NCBI GenBank assembly: GCA_944472155.2 | Contig: OX235271.1 | Location: forward strand, 21,149,710 to 21,213,709 | Length of the DNA stretch: 64,000 bases | Direction: 5' to 3' | DNA from: Trichobilharzia szidati | Taxonomy: Eukaryota; Platyhelminthes; Trematoda; Strigeidida; Schistosomatidae | Part shown: piece by piece, positions 1 to 10,631 of the stretch | Numbering within the stretch: the stretch's first letter is position 1 | How the letters are laid out: the number at the start of each line of letters is the position of its first letter | Notes under the pieces: generated by a model | What the model was told of the DNA's origin: nothing | Databases searched by the model: none | The model's input: the letters and a program-made list of their open reading frames with translations, nothing else | Position numbers and translations under genes: made by a program

Positions 1-1290
1 GCAATATTGTGATTAACGCTGTAAATTACATTCTGTATCACAAGTACTCTTTTTAGAATATAGTAAATTATTATTACTATTACTAATAGTTTGAGCTCGC
101 TTAACATGATATGAACAGGCTGTACGCTTCCTTGAGTAGTTCAGTGAAATCGCTTATAGTGGAAGCATTGGATGAATATATCCCTGGCGCGAATTTCTCA
201 GTCTGAAGAATTATTGGATATGAGATGCACGAATCTAACTTCATGACACCTCAATAATTCCATTTCAGGCTTCTGTTATCAGTATCCTTCAATGAAATTG
301 TCTCACACTATCACACAAAGAGATTTCACTGTTGTTTTCTTCATCGATCAATGAGCCTCTGAACATCTCCACGATCACTCAACATCACTCCAAGATGAGC
401 AGCAGTGGACAGTCACTTCGCTAGCTGACCAAATTACAAACCTGATTGGCAGAACTTAGTCAGAAACTGGAAAACCTCCACTAAATACTTGATTCACTTG
501 TGCATAATTCCTTTTACTTGATGATATAAATAAAACAAAATAAATGTCCGAAACGTTATATCGTTTGTTTCCACTCTCCAGAATGCGTCATTTAACTAGT
601 TGATAGTGTGATTTCTAGCCAAGGAATTTCAAGCTACTCAACAACCAAGGGAGAATACTTTAAGGATCTGTGTCAGTGGTGTGTCTAAGAGTGCTGTTCT
701 TGGATGCAGCAGTGGTCATCAGAATAAGCCAAACACGAAATGAATATTTGAAGCAATTTGTGAGTAGCTTCTCCTATTCTTTTGGGATACTGTATCTGTA
801 CTTCTCTCGACCAAGTGTTCTGTTCGACCATTCGAATGACGACGTCATGCTGGGCATTGAACGTGTTGTATGCTACCGTCTTGACAGAATTCTCGGAAAT
901 GAGGCAGTTAATGCGAGCTGTATTCAATTGTCGGTCACAGTCACATTGAGAAATTCTCAAGAACTGAACGCGTCAGTCTATCAGTTTCCGAATGGCAGAG
1001 GTTATATGCTACGCAAAAGGGGAACAGTGATCGAATATGGAGTCATTGCATGACTGTTATGCGATCACTTCAACCGTCACTGCATGCACCTCTAGTAAGC
1101 TACCCACATTTTCAAGTGTTTGTGGTCGACTCAGAGATACAGGGAGAGAGAGAGAGTGAGAAAGATTAGTTAGAGGAGAGTGTTACTGCCAGATGAATAT
1201 CAGCCTCACTTCACTTCATTCACTCAGCCACTCAGTCACTCACTAACCACAATATCAATAACATGCACTAACTAGTTTTCGGTGATTTGA
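1..1290. other. Unassigned sequence, no gene recognised
   Basis: No coding region is recognised. The open frames here are short and overlap on both strands. About 300-410 loosely resembles 16980-17090, an intron of the micro-exon gene further right: both contain an 'ACAAAGAGATTTCACT'-like stretch followed by 'ATCAATGAGCC'-like sequence. A GTCCGAAACG motif near 547 recalls the hammerhead 3' core, but no CTGATGA core is present nearby. Confidence 0.4.
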
Positions 1291-1742
1291 ATTTGAGCCC
1301 ATAGAATGCTGCATTCAGAAGAATCAACTAGGATCCACAACACAACCGTGTCACTATTGATATCTGCAAAAATTAAGATGATGACATGACTAGCAATACT
1401 AATATCTATAATAACATTGATAATGATTTGTTTTACTGCAAAAGAGTAATTATGAGAGAGAATGGAATTCTAAGCATTTGCTACAATATTGCATCTAATT
1501 AACTCAACTTTGAATTTGCTTTGCATTTGAGCCCACCTAATGCTGCATTTAGAAGAATCAACTAGGATCCACAACACAACCGTGTCACTATTGATATCTG
1601 CAAAAATAAAGATGATGACATGACTAGCAATACTAATATCTATGATAACATTGATAATCCTTTGTTTTACTGCAAAAGAGTAATTATGAGAGAGAATGGA
1701 ATTCTAAGCATTTGCTACAATATCGCATCTAATTAACTCAAC
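1291..1742. repeat. 234-bp direct tandem duplication (two units)
   Basis: Unit 1 runs 1291-1524 and unit 2 runs 1525-1742. Both start ATTTGAGCCCA and share AGAAGAATCAACTAGGATCC and GAGAGAGAATGGAATTC at a constant offset of 234 bp. Only a handful of differences are visible, so the duplication is recent. Neither unit is coding. Confidence 0.93.
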
Positions 1743-3022
1743 GACAATACAGAATAAAAAGACTTTGATGCACAGGGAAACGGCAGCCAGAATTAATGGT
1801 AGCAATATTCCGACATTGGCAGTAACATTGAAGCCAAAATCTATACAAAAATTGTAAAACAACAACAATAATTATAGTAATGATAACAAGGTGAATAAGT
1901 CAGACCACAAGATAATTGAAACGGATTCACTGTAAATTACAAAGAGGAGAAGATGTAAAAGTCATTTATTGTGCTATATACATAGTAAGGTGTAGGTCTC
2001 ACGCTTAAGACTGGAGGGCGAGCCAAATAAGTTGTCGTTGAGATTCTCTTCTCTGTTGTGAGAGTGAATTATCTTGTATAATGAATTCTAGTCCTACCCA
2101 ATGGGTTTCAAGGGGCGACCTGTGAATGTGGAGGGTGCTGAGTGTCAGACAACATGGAGATGGACCACTCATCTCATGAATTCAAGCATCTGTCGATTAC
2201 AGTATTAATGAGCTGACTGACTGATACACTCACTACCCTACTGACAACTATCAGTACCCTGTGCAAAATGACATAGTCCCTTGTGACTGAATGGCACAGG
2301 AAAGACTCAGGATGAGTGATGAACAACAACAGGTAGGACGTGAGAGTTGACAAATTGTGAAAGTGGAGGTTGAGTGATGCCAGTTGGGCAGGCAGGCAGA
2401 CACTCAGCCACCCAGCCTCTCGTGAGTAGTAGATGGCTGGTTTCCCATCTACTACATGAGAAATTTGAGTTTGTTCCACTTGATTAGACGTGGTCTGTGT
2501 ACTTCATCACTGTACTTGTTGTATCTTACGTCGATATATATGCAGTCACTTGTCGTCTTACTGTTTCCCCTGTCACCACTACAGAACATTGAACATATGT
2601 GTCAATAATACCTATACGATGCGACTGTAAATACTTTCGGTGATCAGCATGAGAGTTTCGATTCAGTTGGACTCTCCTGTTCCGTGGAGTTGTGAGATAT
2701 ACATATCTCAACCTGGACGATGACAAAGACATATTTTGTGTACTTCACGTAGACAGTAAATACGTGTAGTGTTTGTCCCTGTTGGTTTCATCCATTCATA
2801 CATCCCTGGCGGTAATACACCATTTTGAATAGCTTTGTGACAGAATCTGCAATTAATCTGTCACCACCAACACATTCAGGTCCCTGGAATTAAAAGGGGA
2901 TTGGAAATGGGTTTCATCATTCAATTTAGCCTGGAAATTGTCAACAAAATCGCTTCCACTCAATAACACTACACGGCCAAAATTATGCTTATTAGGATTA
3001 TTATAATTAGTACTAGTATTAT
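1743..3022. other. Noncoding repeat-like sequence
   Basis: No gene is recognised. The part around 2410-2500 resembles 22370-22450: both have CTACTACATGAGAA, then TTTGTT, then ACGTGGTCTGTG. It is therefore another copy of a dispersed repeat. Confidence 0.5.
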
Positions 3023-3079
3023 TTGAATAAGGCATTAAGAAGACAAATTTCGCGAGATGATATCATTTCGTAGTTTTTT
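3023..3079 (+). repeat. Left inverted terminal repeat of the PLE
   Basis: It reads TAAGGCATTAAGAAGACAAA and continues to CATTTCGTAG. It is the reverse complement of 5299-5356 over about 50 bp, essentially perfectly. Confidence 0.9.
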
Positions 3080-3255
3080 GGATCTTCGGAATTAAATTCA
3101 CTGTATTTTTCAATGATATGGTAAAAACGGCCATAAGTTCCACCAAACAAAAATTAACAAAATCTTTGAAAGACACGAATCATATTTGGGAATTTCCTTA
3201 AGATATCCACAAGCATATAATTAATTTATCTAACTGCACTCTATCCCAACTACAG

Positions 3256-4809
3256 TTGGAAGCATTATCTTATGGATTGAAGTACAAAACTATTCCTATG
3301 AAAATAAACAAAATGGAAGTTCAGTCACAGTATGAAAACCTTTGTGATCAAATCTCCGATTTAACTCCTTCTAGTAAAGATAATCTTGACTGGTTTAAAG
3401 TTAAACTGGTAGACATTTCTCACCAATTTCTAAATGCTAGGATACACCAGAAAAATGGTTTATCAAAAGAACACCACGCCGCACTTAAGGAATTAATTGA
3501 AAAAGATAATCTTATTATCCTTAAACCTGATAAGGGAGAAGGCGTTGTCATTATGGACAAATCGGATTATCAAAATAAAATGAATGATATCCTCAAAGAT
3601 CAGTCCAAATTTCTGGTGGACAATGCTACTGATAATGTGCTGCTTGTGGAAAAGCAGATCAACCGTCAGCTTCAGATTTTACTGATGCATGGTTTTATAG
3701 ATGAAAAACTTTATAAACAACTTAAAGCAATTGGGTCGCATAATCCCCAGCTTTATGGCCTTCCGAAGATCCACAAAACTGGTAACCCAATGAGACCCAT
3801 CTTAGACATGTCGAGTTCTCCATACCACAAAATCGCAAAATGGATTACAGAAGTCCTTATGCCTGTAAGAGACTCATTACCAAATCATTCTTTAAAAAGT
3901 TCATTTGATCTGACAGATATGCTAGACACCTTGAACATCAAGGATAAGGTTATGTGTTCAATTGACATAGAATCTTTATTCACCAATGTTCCCCTCAATG
4001 AAACTGTTGATTTCCTTTGCGATTACATCACAAGCAATGGGATAAACTTACCTATTCCTGTAGCTTACATCAGAGACATCATCTTAATGTGTACAGAAAA
4101 TATTAGATTCACCTTTCAAGAAAAGGCATACAAACAAATTGATGGTGTTGCGATGGGTAGCCCTCTTGGGCCCCTGTTAGCAGATATGTTCATGTCGAAA
4201 TCGGAAAGACAAATGCAAGGTATGTTTGGAGAATTTATGCTGTATAAACGTTATGTAGATGATACTCTCATTATTGCTAATAATAGTAAATCTATTGAAA
4301 ACTTTATTACTCTATTTAATCATATGCATCCAAATATCCGAGTGACTTCCGAACGCGAATCGAATAACAAACTCGGTTTCCTCGATATTACAATGACCAG
4401 GAGAGATGATGGTACGATTCAGAGATCTATCTTTCGTAAACAGACATGGAGTGGACAATATCTTCATTTTAAAAGTTTTGTTCCTATCCAGTATAAACGT
4501 TCCCTAGTGAAATGTTTGTTCTCAAGGGCCCGAAAAATATGCACGAGTGACACATTGATGGATGAGTTTCGACATATACATTCAGTTTTATTAGCTAATA
4601 GTTATCCGGAGAACTTCATCACTTGTCACAGTAAAGAAAAACCACATCTCGAAAAGACAGCTTCTGTACCAAAGAAAGCCATCTTTATTAACCTACCATT
4701 CAAGTGTGACCAGATTATGCAGTTGACAGCTCAAAGACTTTTGTCAGCCATCAAACGCATCTCTTTTTCTCATTTGCCGAACATTTTCGATCCCTGTACC
4801 TACGATTAA
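3256..4809 (+). CDS. Penelope-type reverse transcriptase domain
   Basis: 517 residues are open. RT motifs can be followed: SIDIESLFTNVP near residue 235 (motif A aspartate), GVAMGSPLGPLLADMFM near 297, and RYVDD near 331 (catalytic pair), then the PLE-type region LGFLDITMTRRDDG. The protein copies element RNA, primed at the target. The listed start is a TTG; the frame is open back to 3202 (HIINLSNCTLSQLQ) and has no ATG, so the true N-terminus is missing, spliced or mutated. The frame ends just before the endonuclease. An extra T in the TTTT run at 4784-4787 would explain the break, since the other frame continues directly into the GIY-YIG region. The RT call is firm; activity is doubtful. 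Confidence 0.9.
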   Translation: MEALSYGLKYKTIPMKINKMEVQSQYENLCDQISDLTPSSKDNLDWFKVKLVDISHQFLNARIHQKNGLSKEHHAALKELIEKDNLIILKPDKGEGVVIMDKSDYQNKMNDILKDQSKFLVDNATDNVLLVEKQINRQLQILLMHGFIDEKLYKQLKAIGSHNPQLYGLPKIHKTGNPMRPILDMSSSPYHKIAKWITEVLMPVRDSLPNHSLKSSFDLTDMLDTLNIKDKVMCSIDIESLFTNVPLNETVDFLCDYITSNGINLPIPVAYIRDIILMCTENIRFTFQEKAYKQIDGVAMGSPLGPLLADMFMSKSERQMQGMFGEFMLYKRYVDDTLIIANNSKSIENFITLFNHMHPNIRVTSERESNNKLGFLDITMTRRDDGTIQRSIFRKQTWSGQYLHFKSFVPIQYKRSLVKCLFSRARKICTSDTLMDEFRHIHSVLLANSYPENFITCHSKEKPHLEKTASVPKKAIFINLPFKCDQIMQLTAQRLLSAIKRISFSHLPNIFDPCTYD

Positions 4810-4822
4810 AGGACGAAATTCT

Positions 4823-5155
4823 ATGGACTCTACTTCAAAATGTATCTACAAGTTCATCTGCAGCTGCGGTGACACTTATATAGGTAGAACCAACAGAATG
4901 TTCCAATATGGTCGTCGGAAAGAACATGCTCCAAAATGGCTATTAAATCACATAGAAAATCCCAACGCGATTAATCTGAATAGAAATCCAGCATCATCCA
5001 TTGCAAAACACTTATTAATGTCAGGTCACAAAATCAATATTAATGACTGTTTCACAATTATTTCGCATAGTTCTAGTTCAAGGTTATTGAAGGTGATGGA
5101 AGCACTTCGGGGATTAATCACATACAGCCTAAACTGTGTGTACAAAAATCAATAG
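4823..5155 (+). CDS. GIY-YIG endonuclease domain of the PLE
   Basis: 110 residues are open from the first ATG, and the frame is open further upstream into the end of the RT region. CSCGDTYIGRTNR is the YIG part of the nuclease core with the CxC feature typical of PLEs, followed by QYGRRKEH, with the conserved Arg and Glu/His. In PLEs this domain nicks the target DNA to prime reverse transcription. It lies in the +1 frame relative to the RT, 13 bp after the RT stop, and originally would have been its C-terminal domain. The downstream noncoding part leads into the right inverted repeat. Confidence 0.85.
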   Translation: MDSTSKCIYKFICSCGDTYIGRTNRMFQYGRRKEHAPKWLLNHIENPNAINLNRNPASSIAKHLLMSGHKININDCFTIISHSSSSRLLKVMEALRGLITYSLNCVYKNQ

Positions 5156-5298
5156 ACTTCAATCCTCGCCTACCCTGGACTACTTGACCTATCTAAGTAT
5201 GATTGGTCGTTAGTATGTACTTTTGTTTTTATTTAACTGAGTAATTGTCATGAACTTTATTTTATTATTGTTAACCATGTTAGTTGTAAAGCGGTTGT

Positions 5299-5356
5299 AA
5301 AGAAACTACGAAATGATATCATCTCGCGAAATTTGTCTTCTTAATGCCTTATTGAA
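5299..5356 (-). repeat. Right inverted terminal repeat of the PLE
   Basis: Reverse complement of 3023-3079: AAACTACGAAATGATATCAT followed by CTCGCGAAATTTGTC and TTAATGCCTTATT. Confidence 0.9.
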
Positions 5357-5754
5357 ATTTATCAAAGGGACTGATTGCTTTAATTTTCTCAAACTAGTAT
5401 TATTGTCATTATTATCATTATTATTGGCATTATCATCATGAGCATTAGTATTAGCATTAGTATCGTTAGTATGATTATTAATGTTTCGACTATTTGCACA
5501 ACTTTTATGAACAATCTTATCACCCCATTGAAACGTCAGTGTGATTGGTTTTTATGTGAATATTTATTTGTAAATTCATGCACATTGGAGTTAAGTGTGA
5601 TGAGATCTAATTGGAAACAATGATTGAATTCAGTGTCACGGTTCGCTCAACTGTCTTCTTCTACTTCCAACACAAATCAAACAAACGAATTAATGAGCAT
5701 CTTTCTTCATGTTTCAGAAGAGTTCAAATAAAATCTACAAGAAGTTCTATTTTG

Positions 5755-6015
5755 TTTCATTTAGTTGGTAGTGCGATGGGAGTGAAGAATTCATGTGACA
5801 TTGTGAAGACGAAATATAAATTTACACTACTTATCACTCATTAATAAGTAATATGATGTCAAAGTGATAGTTATTCTGATAACAGATCGATGAGGGATGA
5901 GAAACTAGTGTAGAAGTTCTGCATCTTCCTAACTGATGAGGTATTAGATACACAGAATTCCGTTATCGTGTTGTTGTTTCACCTGGCAATGCATGAGTAT
6001 ATTTACCCTTATGAG
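5755..6015 (+). repeat. Dispersed repeat, segment A
   Basis: About 260 bp matching 22115-22385 in the same orientation. Shared stretches include TGTGACATTGTGAAGACGAA, ACAGATCGATGAGGGATGAG and TAGATACACAGAATTCCGTT. No coding potential is recognised. Confidence 0.88.
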
Positions 6016-6034
6016 TGATGCTGGAAGTAACAGT

Positions 6035-6440
6035 CGACCATTGCGACGCAACTTTGTCTTTCTTCTTCTCGATATACATGAGCACTGCCTTCCACTTCAG
6101 TTAGTCAAGTCCTCTCGATCTTTTAGGTTTCTATTTGTCTGCTAACTATGTGTGTGCATTATAAGAATCGCCTACACTAGTCAAATCATAGATGGCGGAC
6201 TTCAATCGTAACCGAATCGTTTGCACTATATTATCCGAATGGCCGCCCTCTATTTAGATTTCCACAAGAAAACTTCACACATTTGAAGACAATAACCTTC
6301 AAAATCATCCAATCACTATATGACAACATCCTCATTCAAATGCTTAGACAGAAAACATCCTCGATACAAAAATGGACGAAACGATATGAGAGGAAGTAAA
6401 TAAGGCACACAAGTAATTGTTATCAATAAAATCATCGTCA
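6035..6440 (-). repeat. Dispersed repeat, segment B (inverted copy)
   Basis: The reverse complement matches 21530-21920, including AATGAGGATGTTGTCATATA and CAAAGTTGCGTCGCA. In the 21.5-kb copy segments A and B lie in the same orientation, whereas here B is inverted relative to A. Confidence 0.8.
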
Positions 6441-6975
6441 TCAACGACGTTCAACTCATTAACCACATTATTATCATTATTACTACAATTTTTCGATCGA
6501 CAAAATCACCGTCATTCGGTTAAATATTTCTACATTAATCTGTGGAAATCGGAGCAAAGTCTGAAGAAATCTTAATTGAAAACAACAATGTTGTTCACTT
6601 ATTTGTCTTGTTTCAAACTGACATATATCACAAATTCAGGATGGATTGATCTGTGTGCATGTCGATATTTCCAATGAAGGTTGACTGTGTTCCACAATTT
6701 CCCATGAACCATCAGATTCAGTGGATGAAAGCAGTATACAGTTTTATTTGGGTAAAATTCATGCTACTTGTGAGTAAGTAATATACAATCACCTCATTTA
6801 TCACCATGTAACTTCAGTGGATGGATCTCACCAATGCATGTTGTGAAACAATTGCCATCGAAACTGATGCATAAAACTCGATGAAACCAGAAGAGTTATC
6901 CTATTTCAGCTACTGTGATATCAAGCGTGCGAACAGTTGAACTTTTGTTTGTAAATATAACTGGGTTATATGCAA

Positions 6976-7115
6976 TGCGTCGGCGGGTCAGTGATAGAAC
7001 ACTCGCCAACCGCGTTAGTGTCAGGAGTTCGATTACAAGGCGACAAACTTCTAAAACTGGATTAAAAATTAGTAGGTTGATCGTGGGACCAAACACGTTA
7101 CCTCAATAACTTCTT
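6976..7115 (+). repeat. Degenerate tRNA-Gly-derived SINE head
   Basis: GCGTCGGCGGGTCAGTGATA followed by GAACACTCGCC resembles the 5' half of tRNA-Gly (A box), and GGAGTTCGATTAC is a B-box-like element. The anticodon arm does not pair properly and the 3' acceptor strand is lost, so this is a SINE remnant and not a tRNA gene. Confidence 0.6.
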
Positions 7116-7352
7116 TAAATCACCTCACATATATTTGAGCGATCGATCATATGAAATTGATTGAGTTATTTATTGGTTTGTGGACAACTCCAGCTCAGGT
7201 GAGCATATTAGATCATGCCTATTAGATCATATTAGATCATAGGTACTGTGTGGAAATTACACTGAGCCTTCTGCCCGCTCAGATGAATAGTCTCGACTAA
7301 TTCGAAAGGCACCATTTTGAATCGATTGTTAGGTAACAGAAGACATAAACAC

Positions 7353-7398
7353 AGTGAAGTTAAGCGACTGCGGGTTAGTGCTTGGACGTAGAGCTTTC
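7353..7398 (+). repeat. Possible 5S rRNA-derived fragment
   Basis: GAAGTTAAGC and GGGTTAGTGCTTGGACG resemble the internal promoter region of 5S rRNA (AAGTTAAGC ... GGTTAGTACTTGGATG) with about 3 bp missing between the blocks. The rest of 5S is not present. It could be a 5S-derived SINE head or chance. Confidence 0.3.
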
Positions 7399-7399
7399 C

Positions 7400-8436
7400 A
7401 AGTAAGTTTATTCAACTGGAAAATATACATATATATATACATACTCTTCAAAGTTTCATGTGCTTATTTGTTTGTAATACTTTATGCCAGAGAATCGTTG
7501 TGTCAACATTTCGACAACACATAATTCTCTGAAACAGTCAGTCCATGAGAATGATTAAGCTAAGATCTCATGGCATTTCTCACAGTAATAGGAAAGGATT
7601 GAGGGAGAAGATTGGGGAGATAGTGTGAACAGGGCATGAGATGACTTCATGATGAAGGTATGCTTCTGCTTTGATGAAAGTGGAATACGCTGAAGTGAAA
7701 GTGAAATGAAAGATGATGCAGATAAGTGCAGTTAAATCATGAATTATAAATTCTTGAAAAAATTGAATAAGTCGTAAATGTGAATAATACTAGTTGCTTT
7801 TAGAAGTAGTATAAATAGCCTATTGACAGAAGTCGAATCAGAGGATATATTCATTATGGATTCATTCTGTTTCTCTGTTCATATTAGCTGAGAGTTTCAC
7901 ATGAAAGCGAAGATGAAATTCTTATTTAGAATTGGGGTATTTGTTACTGGTGAAATGATACTTTCCACTTGAACGAGTACACTTTGTGCAATTCTATTGA
8001 AATCAATTTATTCCATGTAGTTCAAATTTATTCTGTTTTAGTGTGATGTGTGCAATCCTAAACAACAACAAATTTCTACAGTATTTAGCTAAATGTCAAA
8101 GATGGACACATTGTACGTAATCTTTGTTGAATTGAATTCTTTGTCAAATATATACTCTCTGACCAATGTTTCTCTAACCAACGTCAGCTCATGATGAAAT
8201 CCTGTAACCAATTAATAAAATCCTTACAAACCAATACTTGAATATCAATGAAATGCTCACTGGTAATTTGCCCTATTCAGGTAGGTAATTACCTGGGGTT
8301 CTAGTGTGAAGTCGTGACCAGTAGGGTGCAGCAGGACGGGTTTGAGGACATATACTCGTCGAAGATATTGTTTAGTGGACACGATATGTCGTGAATTGTC
8401 AGAAGTTCAAATTCATGGGCTGGCTGGTCATTGAAT
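7400..8436. other. Unassigned AT-rich sequence
   Basis: No gene is recognised. 8160-8215 (AACCAACGTCAGCTCATGAT) resembles the 3' tail of the SINE at 8437-8640 and may be a truncated copy. Confidence 0.4.
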
Positions 8437-8640
8437 CGGATCCCAGTGGCTTAACGGTTTACGAGCTCGCTAACCTTGTAATCAAAACGTCTTGGGTTTA
8501 ATCCCCTGTGGTGAGTGCGTAGTGATGAGGAGTCCCAAACTAGGACAGAACAGCTCTACAGTACTCCCTGCAGGTTTTCCGGTGGTTCCCTAAACAATGT
8601 AAGCCCATGATGACATACTGTAAACAATATACTAACCTGT
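8437..8640 (+). mobile_element. Sm-alpha-like SINE with hammerhead-like core
   Basis: A pol III A box (AGTGGCTTAACGGTTTA) and a decayed B box (GGGTTTAATCCCC) are followed by TGATGAGGAGTCCCAAACTA and GGACAGAAC, then a pyrimidine-rich tail with CAGGTTTTCCGGTGG. The order CTGATGAG - short GTCC/GGAC hairpin - GAAAC is that of the hammerhead ribozyme that schistosome Sm-alpha elements are known to carry. Here the core has a 2-bp insertion and an extra base before GAAC, so self-cleavage is unlikely. Confidence 0.65.
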
Positions 8641-8838
8641 CGCATTCAAATGAAAATATACGTGTACTCTTCGTTCATACTGTCCTCTTGCTTCGCTAAT
8701 ACCCATGCTGTATTCTTCGGAATTCGCATGAATATCCTATCAATGTTCAAAAAACTACTCAACAACTGGTAAACAACTTTTGTCAAAGAACACGACCCCA
8801 ACAGTGAAACGGATCTGTGCGTTATATTATCCATTTCC

Positions 8839-10423
8839 AACGAAAACAGCAGTCTTGATGACGACTAATGAATTGCAACATGTCGCTCCATCTCCCCACT
8901 CATCATCTCTCACGAAGAATCAAACAACAAACTACACCTCTCACTCGTGAATGAGGAGATGAAGCTGTGGACACATGATTCACCGCCAAACAACTCAATA
9001 TGCACCAGTATGGATCAAACGAAACGATGACACTTCGGTGATATGCGAACACCTAGTTGATGAATGTAAATCACTGTGTAATTGACCAACACATCTGTGT
9101 GCACAACTTTGATGGGATCTCACCACGTGTCTGACAAACTAACCACGTGATTTCCTAGGTTCAAAATAGAAGGCCTCAGTGGTAATTGACCTAATGCAGA
9201 TACAGAATGTGAATCTCCGCATTTCAACTCTGCATCTCAACTGTCGATACACTGAAGGCAGTCTCAAGCTGACCAAGTAAATCAAGTCGCTGATAGTCAC
9301 AACACTGACATGATTTGTAAACATCACGTCGTGATGTCGTGATCACGTCTTATCATTTGGTAGTAGTCAAACGTGTACTTCCAAAGGAATGTGGAAGAGA
9401 GAACGAAAGAGTGAAAGATAGACGGTCAGGCAAACAGACAGACAGAGACAAATGAGGTGATGATGGATGAATGGATCAACTTATTGATCAATGAACTAAC
9501 TAACTAACTAAATAACTAACTAACTAATTAGTTAATTAATTAATAATTTTTGTTTCACTCCCCTCACTCGGCTTATCGTCACTCAGTCGACCAGGTCTAC
9601 TACATTCTGTTCTACCAAGTTACACCGGTCTATCTGTCTCACTGGTCGCAGTTACAATCTCACTCACTGTCTGTAAGTAAGAAACAAAGTAGTACAATGA
9701 AGTTGAGAATGTGAAATCTGATTGTATTTATTCGTAGACTTGACTCTTCCGAGTCTACTCTGACGAAGAACTGAATGACTTCAATTTCTTCTGGTGAATA
9801 TTTCAGGCCTGCAATAAGGCCAACAAATCTCCCAACATTTTCTCTTCTTTTTCTGTTCCTCTGTTACACTGACAAACGTTCATTTCTGATCTGTTAACAA
9901 TTTCATTACCTTTCGTGTGATTTCTATTGCCCTAGGTTTAATTAGTGTTTTTCTAAGTTGTTATCATATTTATAAGATCCTGTTCATTTCACTTCACTAA
10001 ATTCACTATTATCATTCACGAAAAGTACTCTTAAGTTCACACCACATCATCGATTTTATTTTTAGTCGGATACTCGGAAAAATCTAATTTGTAAATGGGA
10101 TGACTACTTTTATCCATTACTTTTATCGAATCTTTTAGTTGATTTATTTTATTTCAAATTAGATTCGTTGGTTTGAACGTGTTACGAATCCCAATATTTT
10201 TGAGGTTACTTTGAATTCCGCCTCTGATATACCAATTTTGTATGGTATTTTGATTGTTGTTTTGCCTCTCTCCTTCTTGTCATTCTCTAGTTTTAGCCTC
10301 TTTTTTCTCTTTTTAATATAATCTCTGATAAATTCTTTTGGGTAGTTGTTATCAAGTAATATTTTGAACAATTTAAGTAACATTTAATTGAATTTTAGGT
10401 TTCCTTGTTTATTGATTTGACCG
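8839..10423. repeat. Left arm of a 3.4-kb palindrome
   Basis: About 1,585 bp, reverse-complementary to 10632-12214 with only scattered differences. Outer edge AACGA.AACAGCAGTCTTG; inner edge ATTGATTTGACCG. The arm contains (CTAA)n-type microsatellite near 9496-9545 and a minus-strand PLE-derived frame at 10159-10383. Confidence 0.95.
10159..10383 (-). pseudogene. PLE reverse-transcriptase C-terminal fragment (left arm)
   Basis: A 74-residue frame: LLDNNYPKEFIRDYIKK, then a basic stretch, then IKIPYKIGISEAEF. Penelope RTs have a 'NGYP..FI' segment followed by a 'PY..G.SE.I' segment after the polymerase core, and both are seen here in order. It lacks the catalytic motifs. It is the mirror copy of 10672-10896, differing at one residue (Y/N). 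Confidence 0.7.
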
Positions 10424-10631
10424 GAGATCACAGGGTTCGAGACTCTATGGGAACATCATCACTCACTGAGAAACGCAGGTACATCTATGTGACGAGTCCC
10501 AAATAGCACGAAATGCGCATCCTGCATTCCACTGCTAGTCACCATCCACCAATTAAATTCTAGTGAAATGCCCAGACATCGTCGAAGAATCTGCACAAGA
10601 AGCCGACATCTCAACCTGAGACCGAGCACTT
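10424..10631 (+). mobile_element. Sm-alpha-like SINE filling the palindrome centre
   Basis: The 208-bp single-copy centre has a B-box-like GGGTTCGAGACTC, then TGTGACGAGTCCCAAATAGC and ACGAAATGCGCATCCTGC, close in order to the hammerhead of Sm-alpha (CTGATGAGTCC...GGACGAAAC...). Core bases are mutated (CTGATGA to GTGACGA, GGAC to GCAC), so it is presumably an inactive ribozyme. Confidence 0.6.

Larger units (their letters stand above)
3023..5356 (+). mobile_element. Penelope-like retroelement (PLE), nearly complete
   Basis: The unit contains a Penelope-type reverse transcriptase followed by a GIY-YIG endonuclease, the domain order that defines the superfamily. It is enclosed by inverted copies of a segment of about 50 bp (3028-3079 and 5303-5354) containing CGCGAGATGATATCATTTCG, itself partly palindromic. 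PLEs are known to carry terminal repeats in direct or inverted orientation. One indel separates the two domains and no ATG is seen for the RT frame, so this copy is probably inactive. The Cercyon PLE of schistosomes is a plausible relative, but that is inference. Confidence 0.85.
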
